DNA from: Salinibacter ruber DSM 13855
GTDB lineage: Bacteria; Bacteroidota; Rhodothermia; Rhodothermales; Salinibacteraceae
NCBI RefSeq assembly: GCF_000013045.1
Contig: NC_007677.1
Coordinates: forward strand, 620,001-684,000
Direction: 5' to 3'
DNA length: 64,000 nucleotides
In this document: positions 30,575 through 43,668 of the stretch, one piece after another
How positions within the stretch are numbered: position 1 is the stretch's first letter
Layout: each line of letters starts with the position of its first letter
Position numbers and translations under genes: made by a program
The notes under the pieces: generated by a model
What the model saw: the letters and a program-made list of their open reading frames with translations, nothing else
What the model was told of the DNA's origin: nothing
Databases searched by the model: none

Positions 30575-31633
30575 ATGTCGCAGACGCTCACGGTTCCAAC
30601 CCTCACCCTCGAAAACGGCACGACGCTCCGGGACGTGCCCGTGGCGTACCGGACGTGGGGCACCCTCAACGCGACCGGCACCAACGCCGTCCTGGTGTGT
30701 CACGCCCTCACCGGCGACACGAACGTGGCCGACTGGTGGGGCGGGCTCCTCGGGCCCGGTCGCGCCCTCGATCCCACGGAGGACTTCGTGGTGTGTCTGA
30801 ACGTGCCGGGGTCCCCCTACGGCTCGGTGGCGCCGGTGACGGTGAATCCAGACACCGGCGAGCGCTACGGGGCCGGCTTCCCGCCGTTTACGACCCGCGA
30901 CACGGTCCGCCTTCATCGGCGCGCGCTGGAGACCCTTGGCGTGCAACGGGTGGCGTGTGCCGTGGGCGGATCGATGGGGGGCATGCACGTGCTGGAGTGG
31001 GCCTTCGAGGCGACCGACGACGGGGCGCCGTTCGTGCGGTCGCTCGTGCCCATTGCCGTGGGGGGACGCCATACGGCCTGGCAGATCGGATGGGGCGCGG
31101 CGCAGCGGCAGGCCATCTTCGCCGATCCGAAGTGGCGAGACGGAACATACCCGCCGGACGACCCCCCGACAAACGGCCTCGCGACGGCCCGCATGATGGC
31201 GATGGTGTCGTACCGGTCCCGGCCGTCCCTCGACGGCCGGTTCGGGCGGGACGCAATGCCGGAACAGGACGGCACGCCTTACGCCGTGGAGAGCTACCTG
31301 CACCATCACGGCAATAAGCTCGTCGATCGTTTCGACGCAAACTGCTACGTGGCCCTGACCCGTCAGATGGACACCCACGACGTGGCTCGCGGCCGTGGCG
31401 ACTACGCGAAGGTGCTGCGGGCCATCGAGCAGCCAAGCCTGGTCGTGGGCATCGACTCGGACGTGCTGTATCCGTTGTCCGAGCAGGAGGAGCTCGCGGA
31501 GCACCTGCCCAGCGCCACCCTCGAGGTGCTGTCGGCGCCGCACGGACACGACACGTTCCTCATCGAGCTCGATGCCCTCAACGATCTCGTGTCGACGTGG
31601 CGGGCCAACATCTGTTCGTCCGTGGCGGCCTGA
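30575..31633 (+). CDS. metX: homoserine O-acetyltransferase
   Basis: A 352-residue alpha/beta hydrolase that transfers acetyl from acetyl-CoA to homoserine. The nucleophile elbow is GGSMGGM (Ser133); the entry strand LVCHALTGDTNVADWW, the PGSPYGSVAP loop and the C-terminal GIDSDVLYP and HGHDTFL carry the remaining catalytic Asp and His. Length suits the family. The order metY-metX within one leader couples synthesis of substrate and its use. ATG 30575 follows the inverted-repeat element by about 40 bases. Succinyl rather than acetyl specificity cannot be excluded by inspection, though pairing with MetY favours acetyl. Confidence 0.94.
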   Translation: MSQTLTVPTLTLENGTTLRDVPVAYRTWGTLNATGTNAVLVCHALTGDTNVADWWGGLLGPGRALDPTEDFVVCLNVPGSPYGSVAPVTVNPDTGERYGAGFPPFTTRDTVRLHRRALETLGVQRVACAVGGSMGGMHVLEWAFEATDDGAPFVRSLVPIAVGGRHTAWQIGWGAAQRQAIFADPKWRDGTYPPDDPPTNGLATARMMAMVSYRSRPSLDGRFGRDAMPEQDGTPYAVESYLHHHGNKLVDRFDANCYVALTRQMDTHDVARGRGDYAKVLRAIEQPSLVVGIDSDVLYPLSEQEELAEHLPSATLEVLSAPHGHDTFLIELDALNDLVSTWRANICSSVAA

Positions 31634-31764
31634 GCCGTGATCCGGGCGTGGACAATGGCTGGAAGACAGCCTCCGCTCTCCCAGATGCCCCCGGTGGAGA
31701 CATTCGCCACGGCACGTCACACCGCCCCACTACGCACCATCCCTCGCGACAGCACTGACTGACC

Positions 31765-32718
31765 ATGCCTGATCGTTCCTTCTCTTCGACGGAATGCGCG
31801 TCCCGTCCCGTCCGCGTTCTCAAATTTGGCGGCACGTCGGTCGGCTCCGCCGACGGCATAAAAAACGCGGTCCGCCTCGTTCATGCCGCCACCGAGACCT
31901 GTCGGCCGGTCGTGGTGGTGTCTGCCGCGGCGGGCGTGACGGACGCCCTCGTGCAGGCCGCAGAGGAGTCCCGGGCCGACCGCGGCTCCGTCGAGGCCTG
32001 GACGCGGCGGGTGGGGCGGCGCTACCGCGCCCTGGCCGCGAACACCCTTGCCGACGAGGCGCTGCGGGCCCGCTACGACACCGCCTTGCGGACAGAACTG
32101 TCGGAGCTGCGCCGCGCGCTGCAGGAGATGGCGGGGCCAAACGCCGCCGCGGCTCGTGACGTCGTACTGGCCGCCGGCGAACGGCTGATGGTGCCGCTAC
32201 TGGCCGCCGCACTCGACGCCTCCGGGTGCACATCGCAGGCCGTCGACGCGGCGACACTCATCCGCACCGACGCCGCGCACGGCGACGCGACGGTGCAGTG
32301 GGCCCCCACCCGGCGGCAGGTGCGCGACTGGCATCGGACGCGGGCCGCCGGCCTGCCGGTCGTTACGGGCTTCGTGGGGGAGACGGCCGACGGCAAGACG
32401 ACCACGCTCGGCCGCGGGGGAAGTGACTTGTCGGCTGCCGTCCTCGCCTGGGCGCTGGCGGCGGAACGGATGGAGCGCTGGACCGACGTGGAGGGCCTGT
32501 ATACCCGCGACCCGGATGCGCACAGCGACGCGCAGCCCCTCCAACGCATCGACTTCGAGCAGGCCCGCGCCTGGACGAAAGCCGGACGGCTCGGCATGCA
32601 TCCGTGCACGCTCGATCCGCTGATGGACGCCGGCATTCCGCTCCGCGTCCGGTGCACGCACCGCCCCGCGGCCCCGGGCACCCGCATCGTCCCCGCCCCA
32701 ACTCTCGCTCAGGGGTAA
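31765..32718 (+). CDS. aspartokinase, catalytic domain only
   Basis: A 317-residue amino-acid kinase that phosphorylates aspartate, the first step toward homoserine. KFGGTSVG lies at residues 20-27, the ATP/aspartate-binding TTTLGRGGSDLSAAVLAWAL and ERWTDVEGLYTRDP blocks follow. There is no C-terminal ACT domain: the protein stops soon after TAGTRI-like APGTRIVPAP. Since ACT domains carry feedback inhibition by lysine or threonine, this isozyme is probably not feedback-inhibited and depends on the SAM riboswitch for control. It lies 131 bases after metX and 20 before homoserine dehydrogenase, looking like a split, ACT-less version of the ThrA/MetL fusion. Confidence 0.92.
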   Translation: MPDRSFSSTECASRPVRVLKFGGTSVGSADGIKNAVRLVHAATETCRPVVVVSAAAGVTDALVQAAEESRADRGSVEAWTRRVGRRYRALAANTLADEALRARYDTALRTELSELRRALQEMAGPNAAAARDVVLAAGERLMVPLLAAALDASGCTSQAVDAATLIRTDAAHGDATVQWAPTRRQVRDWHRTRAAGLPVVTGFVGETADGKTTTLGRGGSDLSAAVLAWALAAERMERWTDVEGLYTRDPDAHSDAQPLQRIDFEQARAWTKAGRLGMHPCTLDPLMDAGIPLRVRCTHRPAAPGTRIVPAPTLAQG

Positions 32719-32738
32719 CTCTGCACTGATACACCCAT

Positions 32739-33866
32739 ATGATGGCTTCTCATTCGTTCTCGGCCTCTCCCCCGGTCGCCCCGTCGACATCCTCGTGTCC
32801 GTCCCCGGTTCATGTATACGTGGCAGGCGTGGGGGACGTGGGGGCGGCCCTACTACGACAGATCGACGCCCGGGGGGACGCCGGGCGGGATCTCCATGTG
32901 ATCGGCGCCTGCACGTCGCGCCGCGCCGCGTGGGGCGCCCCCAATCGCGATCCGGAGGCCCCGCTCGCCGGCGTGGACGAGGCCGCGCCGCCCGACTGGC
33001 CGGCCATCGTGGATCGTCTTGCGCAGGAGACGCCGCGCCCGCTCGTCTTCGTGGACGCGACCGGCAGCCCCGACGTGGCGGACTACTACGAACCACTCCT
33101 CCGGGCGGGGGTCCACGTCGTTACGCCGAGCAAGCTCGCCAACACCCGCTCGCAGGCCGCCTTCGACCGGCTGCGGGAGGCGGCGGCGGAAGCGGGCGTG
33201 CAGTACCGCTACGAAACGACCGTAGGGGCGGGGCTGCCCGTGGTGCAGACCGTTCGGAACCTCGTCGCCACCGGCGATCGCGTTCGTTCGATCCGCGGGG
33301 TCGTCTCCGGCACGCTCACCTTCTTGTTCAGCGCGCTGCGAGACGGGTCCTCGTTCAGCGAGGCGGTACGGGCCGCCGTCGACCGGGGGTACGCCGAGCC
33401 TGATGTGCGCGACGACCTTTCGGGGACGGACGTGGCGCGGAAGTTCTTGATCCTGGCGCGCACTGCCGGCTACGCCGTCGAGCCCACGGAGGTACAGGTC
33501 GAATCCCTGGTGCCGGATTCACTCGCCGATGCCCCCTACGAGGCCTTCCTCGATCGCCTCTCGACGGTGGACCCATACTGGCGGGAGCGGTCGGCGGCCG
33601 CGGCGGCCGAGAGCGCGGTCCTTCAGTACGTGGGCCGCTTTTCGCCGGAGGGGATCGAGGTGGGGGTTGAACCGGTGCCGGGCGATACGGCCCTTGGGCA
33701 ACTGGGGGCGCAGGAGAATCTGTTTGAAGTCACGACGGACCGGTACGCCGCCGTCCCCCTCGTCGTGCGCGGGCCGGGGGCGGGCCCGTCCGTGACGGCC
33801 GCGGGGGTGCTGGCGGATGTGCTCACGGCGGTTCGGGAGGCCCGTCCACCGTCGCCCCCGGCGTAA
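32739..33866 (+). CDS. hom: homoserine dehydrogenase
   Basis: A 375-residue NAD(P)-dependent enzyme reducing aspartate semialdehyde to homoserine. The Rossmann loop VAGVGDVGAALL is near residues 28-39, VVTPSKLANT marks the nucleotide/substrate border, ETTVGAGLPVVQTVRNL and GVVSGTLTFLFSALRDG are substrate-site blocks, and DDLSGTDVARKFLILAR contains the catalytic Asp and Lys. No ACT domain follows, as in the dehydrogenase halves of ThrA and MetL. The first 25 residues are Ser/Pro-rich and might be partly untranslated. Last gene of the SAM-regulated unit; a convergent kinase gene follows after 170 bases with no obvious terminator hairpin. Confidence 0.93.
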   Translation: MMASHSFSASPPVAPSTSSCPSPVHVYVAGVGDVGAALLRQIDARGDAGRDLHVIGACTSRRAAWGAPNRDPEAPLAGVDEAAPPDWPAIVDRLAQETPRPLVFVDATGSPDVADYYEPLLRAGVHVVTPSKLANTRSQAAFDRLREAAAEAGVQYRYETTVGAGLPVVQTVRNLVATGDRVRSIRGVVSGTLTFLFSALRDGSSFSEAVRAAVDRGYAEPDVRDDLSGTDVARKFLILARTAGYAVEPTEVQVESLVPDSLADAPYEAFLDRLSTVDPYWRERSAAAAAESAVLQYVGRFSPEGIEVGVEPVPGDTALGQLGAQENLFEVTTDRYAAVPLVVRGPGAGPSVTAAGVLADVLTAVREARPPSPPA

Positions 33867-34038
33867 GTAGAGGTCCGCATGGGGGGAGGGCCGAGGTCGG
33901 TTCGGGCCCGTTGATCTCGATTCCCCGTGATGCCCCCTCGTTCTTCTGGCGTCTAGCGGTGCCTTCCTTTTTGGGATGGGAGTCGGGGTGTGTGCACGCC
34001 GTTCCGAACCGGTCCGGGCGCCTGCTTTTCCGCAGCGA

Positions 34039-38031
<3,993 letters not shown>

Positions 38032-38603
38032 CCACACGAAGTCATCGCTTCGGGGCACGGCGGAAGGAGAGCCCTGCAAAAAGGAGGAAACGCTGAATGT
38101 TTTCTAGCTCCATACGACAATACACCACAAACATAAGGCCAGACCCACGTCTAGAGTCGGTCTTTCCGGCAGTATTTTTACAAATTTTGTACGTCAAGAA
38201 CGTGGACGGGGTGCGCGTCTGCTCTGCTACTGGTCGAAGGCAACGTACGTGAACCGGGAGGATACGGCCGATGGGAACTGTCTCCGTGACGATCCGGCTC
38301 GTGGGGGCGTTGGCAATCGATCGGGACACGCCTGAGGGGTCGTCTTGTCGAGGGGGCGTACTGAGACGTGCATCCGTCCCTGCGTCAGCCCTGTCGGTTC
38401 TGTTTCCGGGCCGCCGCAGGGAGGACTGCCCTGCAGTGTCCCTCGGCCCCCCTGGTGGACGATGCCAATGCCCTCTTGTCCCCAATTTTGCTGGCCGTTC
38501 AGGCGTTCCCGCTCACGGCGTCGACGATCGGCCGGTAGCCCCCCAGTCCCGGGTCGTCGCACGCGCCCCGAGATGCGCTCGGCAGCGTGGGGGGCGCAGA
38601 CAC
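38032..38603. other. leader region of the hybrid kinase, no gene
   Basis: About 570 bases. 38095-38210 is AT-rich and holds a perfect 13-base palindrome TACAAATTTTGTA at 38179-38191, about 150 bases upstream of the kinase start, which could be a regulator site or part of the promoter. The remainder up to the sdh terminator shows no gene or RNA. Confidence 0.5.
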
Positions 38604-38636
38604 GAAAAAGGCCCCCTGCCTGGGGGCAGGAGGCCT
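38604..38636 (-). terminator. intrinsic terminator of the sdh operon
   Basis: On the minus strand GGCCTCCTGCC pairs with GGCAGGGGGCC around a short loop and runs into TTTTTCG. It lies about 60 bases after the sdhB stop, where the sdhC-D-A-B transcript should end. Confidence 0.88.
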
Positions 38637-38693
38637 CGATGGGGACAGGGAGTCAGGCAAGAAACGGCCGGGCCGCCGCCTGGCCGAGAGCGG

Positions 38694-39425
38694 CTAGGCC
38701 GTCGTGGAGGCCTGAGACGTAGCGGCGCGGCGCTTCAGGGCCGAGAGCCAGCGCGTGATGTCGATGTCCTTGGGGCAGGCCTCGTTGCAGTTGAAGATGG
38801 TGTAGCACTTCCAGAGGCCATCGGGCGAGTCGACCACGTCGAGGCGCTCCTCGGCCCCGTCGTCGCGGCTGTCGAAGGTGTAGCGGTACGCCTTCAGCAT
38901 GGCCGCGGGCCCGAGATAGTCGGGGTCGGCCCAGGTGGAGGGACAGGCGTGCGTGCAGGCGCCGCACATGATGCACTTCGTGGCGTCCTCGATCATGGCG
39001 TGCTCCTCGGGGCTCTGCTCCCGCTCCCGTTCCGGGGCGGGCCCGTCGGTGATGAGCCACGGCTTCACCTCCCGGTACTTCTCGAAGAAGCGGCTCTGGT
39101 CGATGATAAGATCCTTCACCACCGGGGCGGAAGGAAGGGGGGCATACGTGATCGTGTCCCCATCCTCGTCTACCAGATCCTGCACCAGCACCGAGCAGGC
39201 GAGCTTGTTCTCGCCGTTAATCTGCATGGCGTCGGACCCGCAGATGCCATGCGCGCAGCTCTTGCGGAGCGAGAGGGTGCCGTCGATGTGCCACTTCACG
39301 TGGAGCAGGAGCGACAGGGCGCTGTCGAGCGGGTCGGCCGGTACCTCGTACGACTCCCAGTGCGGCTCGTCGTCCTCCTCGGGGTTGTATCGTTTGATTT
39401 CAAGATTGAGCTGCATCTCAGCCAT
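38694..39425 (-). CDS. sdhB: succinate dehydrogenase iron-sulfur subunit
   Basis: A 243-residue subunit carrying electrons from the flavin to quinone. The [2Fe-2S] motif SCAHGICGSD ends in Asp instead of the fourth Cys, as in E. coli SdhB, with the distal Cys in NKLACSV. CIMCGACTHACPS binds the [4Fe-4S] cluster and CNEACPKDI completes the [3Fe-4S] set. Length is normal. Last gene of the minus-strand sdh cluster and directly before a strong terminator. The 86-base gap to sdhA has no obvious signal. Confidence 0.96.
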   Translation of the reverse strand: MAEMQLNLEIKRYNPEEDDEPHWESYEVPADPLDSALSLLLHVKWHIDGTLSLRKSCAHGICGSDAMQINGENKLACSVLVQDLVDEDGDTITYAPLPSAPVVKDLIIDQSRFFEKYREVKPWLITDGPAPEREREQSPEEHAMIEDATKCIMCGACTHACPSTWADPDYLGPAAMLKAYRYTFDSRDDGAEERLDVVDSPDGLWKCYTIFNCNEACPKDIDITRWLSALKRRAATSQASTTA

Positions 39426-39511
39426 AAGTCCAAAAACGCTATGCGTGTGGAGACATCTGGGGAAACAGGGTGCGGGGCCGGATTGACGGGCCCACGGTCG
39501 GGTCGAGTGCC

Positions 39512-41254
39512 CTAGTAGCTGCGCTCCTTCGGCTCGAACCGGGTGATGACGACCTCCTTGTCGTCGAACTCGTAGCTGCCGTTGGCGTCGCTGTGGAAGA
39601 GCGTGTGCTTGAGCCAGTCCTCGTCGTTGCGCTCCTCGTAGTCTTCGCGGGAGTGGGCCCCTCGGCTCTCCGTGCGGTGACGGGCCCCGGCGGCGATGGC
39701 CTCGGCGTAATCGACCATGAAGCCCACCTCCACCGCGTCCATCAGGTCGGTGTTAAACCGCTTGCTCTTGTCGTCCACGACCACGTTCTTCGCGCGCTTC
39801 CGGAGGCCCTGCAGGTCGTCGAGGGCCGTGGAGAGCGTGTCGTCGTTGCGGAAGACGGACACGTTCTCCATCATCGTCTCTTGCAGCTCGCTCCGCACGT
39901 TGACGATGGGCTCGCCCTCGTCGCGGGTGTTGGAGAGCAGGTCATCGAGCATGTCGCGCGTGTCCGCCTCCGGCTTCTCGGGCAGTGGGGCGTAGTCCTT
40001 GCCCTGGCGCACCTGCTTGGCCATCTCGATGCCGGTGCGGCGGCCCATCACCACGAGCTCCAGGAGGGCGTTGGTGCCGAGGCGGTTGGCGCCGTGGATG
40101 CTTACACAGGCGCACTCGCCCACCGCGTAGAGGCCCGGCACGTACTCGCCCCGTTCGCCCACCTCCACGTGGCCGTCCTCGTTGGCCGGAATGCCGCCCA
40201 TCGCGTAGTGGCAGGTGGGCACCACCGGAATGGGCTCCTCCTTCGGGTCCACGCCCATGTAGGTCCGTGAGAACTCGGTGACCTCCGGCAGCTTGTTGTC
40301 GAGGATCGCGTTGTCGAGGTGGGTCAGGTCGAGGTGGACGTAGTTCTCGCCCTGCACGCCCCGGCCCTCTCGGATTTCCTGGTAGATGCACTGGCTCACG
40401 AGGTCGCGCGGGGCGAGGTCCTTCACGGTCGGCGCGTAGCGCTCCATGAAGCGCTCCCCCTCGCTGTTGCGCAGGATGCCGCCCTCTCCGCGCGCGCCCT
40501 CCGTAATGAGAATCCCGAGGCGGTAGAGGCCGGTCGGGTGGAACTGGACGAACTCCATGTCCTCCAGCGGGATGCCGTTGCGCAGCATGATGCCCATGCC
40601 GTCGCCCGTGCCGGCGTGCGCGTTGGAGGTGGTCTCGAAGGCACGGCCGTAGCCGCCGGTCGCGAAGCACACCTGCTTGGCGTGGAAGGTGTGGATTTCG
40701 CCGGTGAGGATTTCGTAGGCCACCACGCCGGCGCACTCCCCGTCCTCCGTCATGATGAGGTCCAGCACCTGGAACTCGTCGTAGAACCGGACGCCCTGCT
40801 TCGTGCACTGGTCGTAGAGCGTGTGCAGGATCGTGTGGCCGGTGCGGTCGGCGGCGTGGCAGGAGCGCTTGACGGGCGCCTCGCCGAAGTTGCGGGTGTG
40901 GCCCCCGAACCGTCGCTGCGAGATCTTGCCCGCTTCGTTGCGGCTGAAGGGCACGCCGTAGTGCTCCAGCTCCACGATCGTGCGGGGCGCGTCCTTGCAG
41001 AGCGCCTCGATGGCGTCCTGGTCCCCCACGTAGTCGCTGCCCTTCACCGTGTCGAAGGCGTGCCACAGCCAGTGGTCCTCCTCCTCGTTGCCGAGGGCCG
41101 CGGCGATGCCGCCCTGCGCCGCCCCGGTGTGGGAGCGGAGGGGGTGCAGTTTCGAGACCACCCCCACGTCGGCCCCGCCCTCGCGGGCATACAGGGCGGC
41201 CATCAGGCCAGACCCGCCCGCTCCAACAACGACGACATCGTGCTCAAAAGTCAT
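39512..41254 (-). CDS. sdhA: succinate dehydrogenase flavoprotein subunit
   Basis: A 580-residue flavoprotein oxidising succinate to fumarate. FAD binding: [20 protein letters not shown] at the N-terminus and the covalent-FAD segment [15 protein letters not shown]. Active-site parts: QFHPTGLY, the catalytic Arg region near [13 protein letters not shown], and [19 protein letters not shown] 41254 ([11 protein letters not shown]) is correct for the family; an upstream start at 41347 would translate the intergenic repeat into a meaningless [16 protein letters not shown] extension, a likely trap for automatic annotation. It sits between sdhD and sdhB in one unit. Confidence 0.97.
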   Translation of the reverse strand: MTFEHDVVVVGAGGSGLMAALYAREGGADVGVVSKLHPLRSHTGAAQGGIAAALGNEEEDHWLWHAFDTVKGSDYVGDQDAIEALCKDAPRTIVELEHYGVPFSRNEAGKISQRRFGGHTRNFGEAPVKRSCHAADRTGHTILHTLYDQCTKQGVRFYDEFQVLDLIMTEDGECAGVVAYEILTGEIHTFHAKQVCFATGGYGRAFETTSNAHAGTGDGMGIMLRNGIPLEDMEFVQFHPTGLYRLGILITEGARGEGGILRNSEGERFMERYAPTVKDLAPRDLVSQCIYQEIREGRGVQGENYVHLDLTHLDNAILDNKLPEVTEFSRTYMGVDPKEEPIPVVPTCHYAMGGIPANEDGHVEVGERGEYVPGLYAVGECACVSIHGANRLGTNALLELVVMGRRTGIEMAKQVRQGKDYAPLPEKPEADTRDMLDDLLSNTRDEGEPIVNVRSELQETMMENVSVFRNDDTLSTALDDLQGLRKRAKNVVVDDKSKRFNTDLMDAVEVGFMVDYAEAIAAGARHRTESRGAHSREDYEERNDEDWLKHTLFHSDANGSYEFDDKEVVITRFEPKERSY

Positions 41255-41256
41255 GG

Positions 41257-41363
41257 TGCGTGTTGCGTATTTCGTATTGCGTATCTCGTGCTGCGTATTC
41301 CGTATTGCGTGGAGAATCTGACTGGTGCCGATTGCTCCGATACGCAATACGCACTACGCACTA
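41257..41363. repeat. GCGTATT-word inverted-arm repeat inside the sdh operon
   Basis: Left arm 41257-41310 carries about six degenerate copies of TGCGTATT/TTCGTATTGCG; right arm 41339-41363 has the complementary GATACGCAATACGCACTACG and on; spacer 28 bases. It fills the whole sdhD-sdhA gap, so the polycistronic RNA should fold here into a long hairpin. Same words and layout as 30452-30532. Confidence 0.85.
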
Positions 41364-41370
41364 GTTCTCG

Positions 41371-41823
41371 TCACCACCCGGCCGTAAGCACCGAGTAGGT
41401 TCCAATGATGAGCAGCCCGAGGGCCACCGTCCACGACAGCGACTTGGCCACCAGTCGGCCCATGGGGTCGCGGATGTAGTCGGTCATCACGTTGTTCAGG
41501 CCGTAGAAGCCGTGGTGGAGGGCCACGACGAGGAACAGGATGTTGAACCCCTTCCACAGCACCGCATAGACCGGGTCGGCTAGCCGCTGCATCACCACCT
41601 GGTACGGGGTGGCCTCGGCGTCCGGCCCGAAGCGGGCCTTCACGCCCTCCTTCGCCTCGTCCGGGTAGTCCGGCATCTCGTTCTTCTCCGTCACCACCTC
41701 GTGGGTGACCGAGGCGGCCTGGTGGTCGTAGTGCTGCACCCAAAAGTGGGTGATCAGCATGAAGATGAGGAAGGTGCCGGTGATGCGGTGAAGAAACCAG
41801 TTCAGCGCGTTGGTCTGAGCCAT
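41371..41823 (-). CDS. sdhD: succinate dehydrogenase membrane anchor subunit D
   Basis: A 150-residue membrane protein with three helices (about 11-30, 88-110, 128-148). It begins NALNWFLHRITGTFLIFMLI; His in HRITG and in VALHHGFYGLNNVMTDY are positioned as haem/quinone-site residues of SdhD-type anchors. A longer than usual soluble loop (about 35-80, acidic) lies between helices 1 and 2. Encoded after sdhC and before sdhA. Confidence 0.9.
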   Translation of the reverse strand: MAQTNALNWFLHRITGTFLIFMLITHFWVQHYDHQAASVTHEVVTEKNEMPDYPDEAKEGVKARFGPDAEATPYQVVMQRLADPVYAVLWKGFNILFLVVALHHGFYGLNNVMTDYIRDPMGRLVAKSLSWTVALGLLIIGTYSVLTAGW

Positions 41824-41875
41824 AGCAACAGGGGGCCTGAGGGTGAGCCGGGGGCGGAAAGGCGGGCCGGGGACG

Positions 41876-42337
41876 CTACAGGAACAGGGTCGGCATCGAG
41901 CCGGGCCCGAGGAGCCACTCGCCGAGCGCGTAGATCGATGGCCAGCCGCCCACGGCGATGATGACGGCCGTCACGGCCCCTAGCGTCCAGAACAGTTTTT
42001 TCTGCTTCGGGCTCCACCCCAGGAAGTCGATGAGCACAAGGCGCAGCCCATTCATCGCGTGGTAGGCCACGGCCACCAGGAGGGCAAACTCGCCGACCTT
42101 AAAGATGGGACTGTGGTACTTGGCGATGAGCGCGTTGAAGGTCTCCGGGTCCGTCAGTGCGGTGAGGCCCCAAATGTGGACGATGAGGTACACGACCAGT
42201 CCCACGCCGGTGAGGCGGTGCATCATCCAGGCAAACATGCCGGTCCGGATGCGATAGGACTGGAACCGACTTTCCTGCTCGGCGGTCGCGTTCGTCTCTT
42301 GGGGCGCCGAGGGGCGTTCTTTGGTGTCAACGGCCAT
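41876..42337 (-). CDS. sdhC: succinate dehydrogenase cytochrome b subunit C
   Basis: A 153-residue membrane anchor. After a 25-residue acidic soluble tail, the family signature RTGMFAWMMHRLTGVGLVVY starts helix 1, then HIWGL; helix 2 has AVAYHAMNGLRLVLID with the probable haem-ligand His; helix 3 ends near 140. ATG 42337 (MAVDTKERP) is preferred over one 33 bases upstream. First gene of the sdhC-D-A-B unit; citrate synthase is 165 bases upstream on the same strand and could be co-transcribed. Confidence 0.92.
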   Translation of the reverse strand: MAVDTKERPSAPQETNATAEQESRFQSYRIRTGMFAWMMHRLTGVGLVVYLIVHIWGLTALTDPETFNALIAKYHSPIFKVGEFALLVAVAYHAMNGLRLVLIDFLGWSPKQKKLFWTLGAVTAVIIAVGGWPSIYALGEWLLGPGSMPTLFL

Positions 42338-42501
42338 GGGCCTGGTAGGGATTGTGACGTGGCAAAACAACCGGGGCAGGCGGAGGCACGCGTCAGATCG
42401 TTACTCGCCTCATACAACAATACCCGCGGCAGGGATCAAAATGAAGGGGGAGAGGCAGAGGTTTCGGGAACCGAAGATTTGCCTCGGCCCCCGAATGCCT
42501 C

Positions 42502-43668
42502 CTACCGCTCCGCGATGGGCGCCACGGTCCGGTCGCGGGCCCCCACATACTGGGCGCGCGGTCGGATCAGGCGGTTGTCGGCCCACTGCTCCAGAAGGTG
42601 GGCGGTCCAGCCGGCCGTGCGGCTCAACGCAAAGATGGTGGTGAAGAGGTCGGGGTCGAGCCCAAGCTGGTAGTAGGTGGGGCCGCTGAAGAAGTCCACG
42701 TTGGGGTCGATGCCCGTCTCCTCCGTCATCGTCTCGTGGATTTTCGTGGTGTACTTGTACCACTTCATGTCGCCGGCCTCTTCGCTGAGCTCTTTCACCA
42801 TGGTGCGGAGGATGGCGGCGCGAGGGTCCATCGTGTTGTACACGCGGTGGCCGAAGCCCATCACGCGCTCGTCGGCGTCGAGGCGGTCCCGGATGTACGA
42901 CGTCGGGTCCGCGCCCTTCTCGTCGATGTCGAGGAGCATACGCATCACCTCCTGGTTGGCCCCGCCGTGCAGCCGTCCCTTCAGGGCGCCGACCGACCCG
43001 GAGACCGCGGAATACATGTCCGAGAGGGTCGACCCAATGACCCGGCTGGTAAACGTGGAGGCGTTCAGGCCGTGGTCGGCGTGTAGCACGAGGCACACGT
43101 CGAAGGTGTCCTCGGCGGCCGCGCCCGGCTTCTCCCCGTTCAGCATGTAGAGAAAATTGTGGGCCATCGAGCCGTGATCCAGCGGGGCGACCGGCTCCTT
43201 GTCCTTCCGCAGGCGATCGAACGCCGCGATGATGGTCGGAATCTGGGCGAGGATGCGGTCGGCCTTGCGGTGGTTGGCGGCCTCTTCCATCGTGTCGGCC
43301 TCCTCGTCGTAGAGGGCGAGGGCGGACACCGCCGTGCGGAGGACCGCCATGGGGTGGGCGTCTGCGGGCGTCTCGCGCAGAAGATTCAGGATGGGGGCGG
43401 GGAGGGCCCGCTCGCTACGCAGGTGGGACGAGAAGTCGTCGAGCTCGGACTGGGTTGGAAGCTCGCCGTGGCGGAGCAGGTACACGACCTCTTCGAACGA
43501 GGCGTGGTCGGCGAGGTCGTGGATGTCGTAGCCGCGGTAGATGAGTTGGCCCTTGTCCCCATCGATGGAGGACAGTTCTGATTCGAGGGCAATGACGCCC
43601 TCGAGTCCTCGGGCCTTAATGGGAGCCTTGTCGGTTGTCAACTCCGTTACAGATTCTTGGTCAGCCAT
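42502..43668 (-). CDS. gltA: citrate synthase
   Basis: A 388-residue enzyme joining oxaloacetate and acetyl-CoA. Catalytic blocks: GSMAHNFLYML, VLHADHGLNASTFTSRV with the first active-site His, and VMGFGHRVYNTMDPRA with the second His; GALKGRLHGGANQ precedes. The short length matches the non-Gram-negative-type (dimeric) citrate synthases; a 2-methylcitrate synthase role cannot be excluded, but the position beside sdh favours the TCA cycle. ATG 43668 (MADQESVTEL) is chosen since an upstream extension to 43872 is low-complexity. Confidence 0.95.
   Translation of the reverse strand: MADQESVTELTTDKAPIKARGLEGVIALESELSSIDGDKGQLIYRGYDIHDLADHASFEEVVYLLRHGELPTQSELDDFSSHLRSERALPAPILNLLRETPADAHPMAVLRTAVSALALYDEEADTMEEAANHRKADRILAQIPTIIAAFDRLRKDKEPVAPLDHGSMAHNFLYMLNGEKPGAAAEDTFDVCLVLHADHGLNASTFTSRVIGSTLSDMYSAVSGSVGALKGRLHGGANQEVMRMLLDIDEKGADPTSYIRDRLDADERVMGFGHRVYNTMDPRAAILRTMVKELSEEAGDMKWYKYTTKIHETMTEETGIDPNVDFFSGPTYYQLGLDPDLFTTIFALSRTAGWTAHLLEQWADNRLIRPRAQYVGARDRTVAPIAER

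Noticed and set aside
33867..34038. Terminator between the convergent hom and hybrid kinase genes
   Set aside because: Only weak GC-rich stems without T-runs are visible; no feature called.
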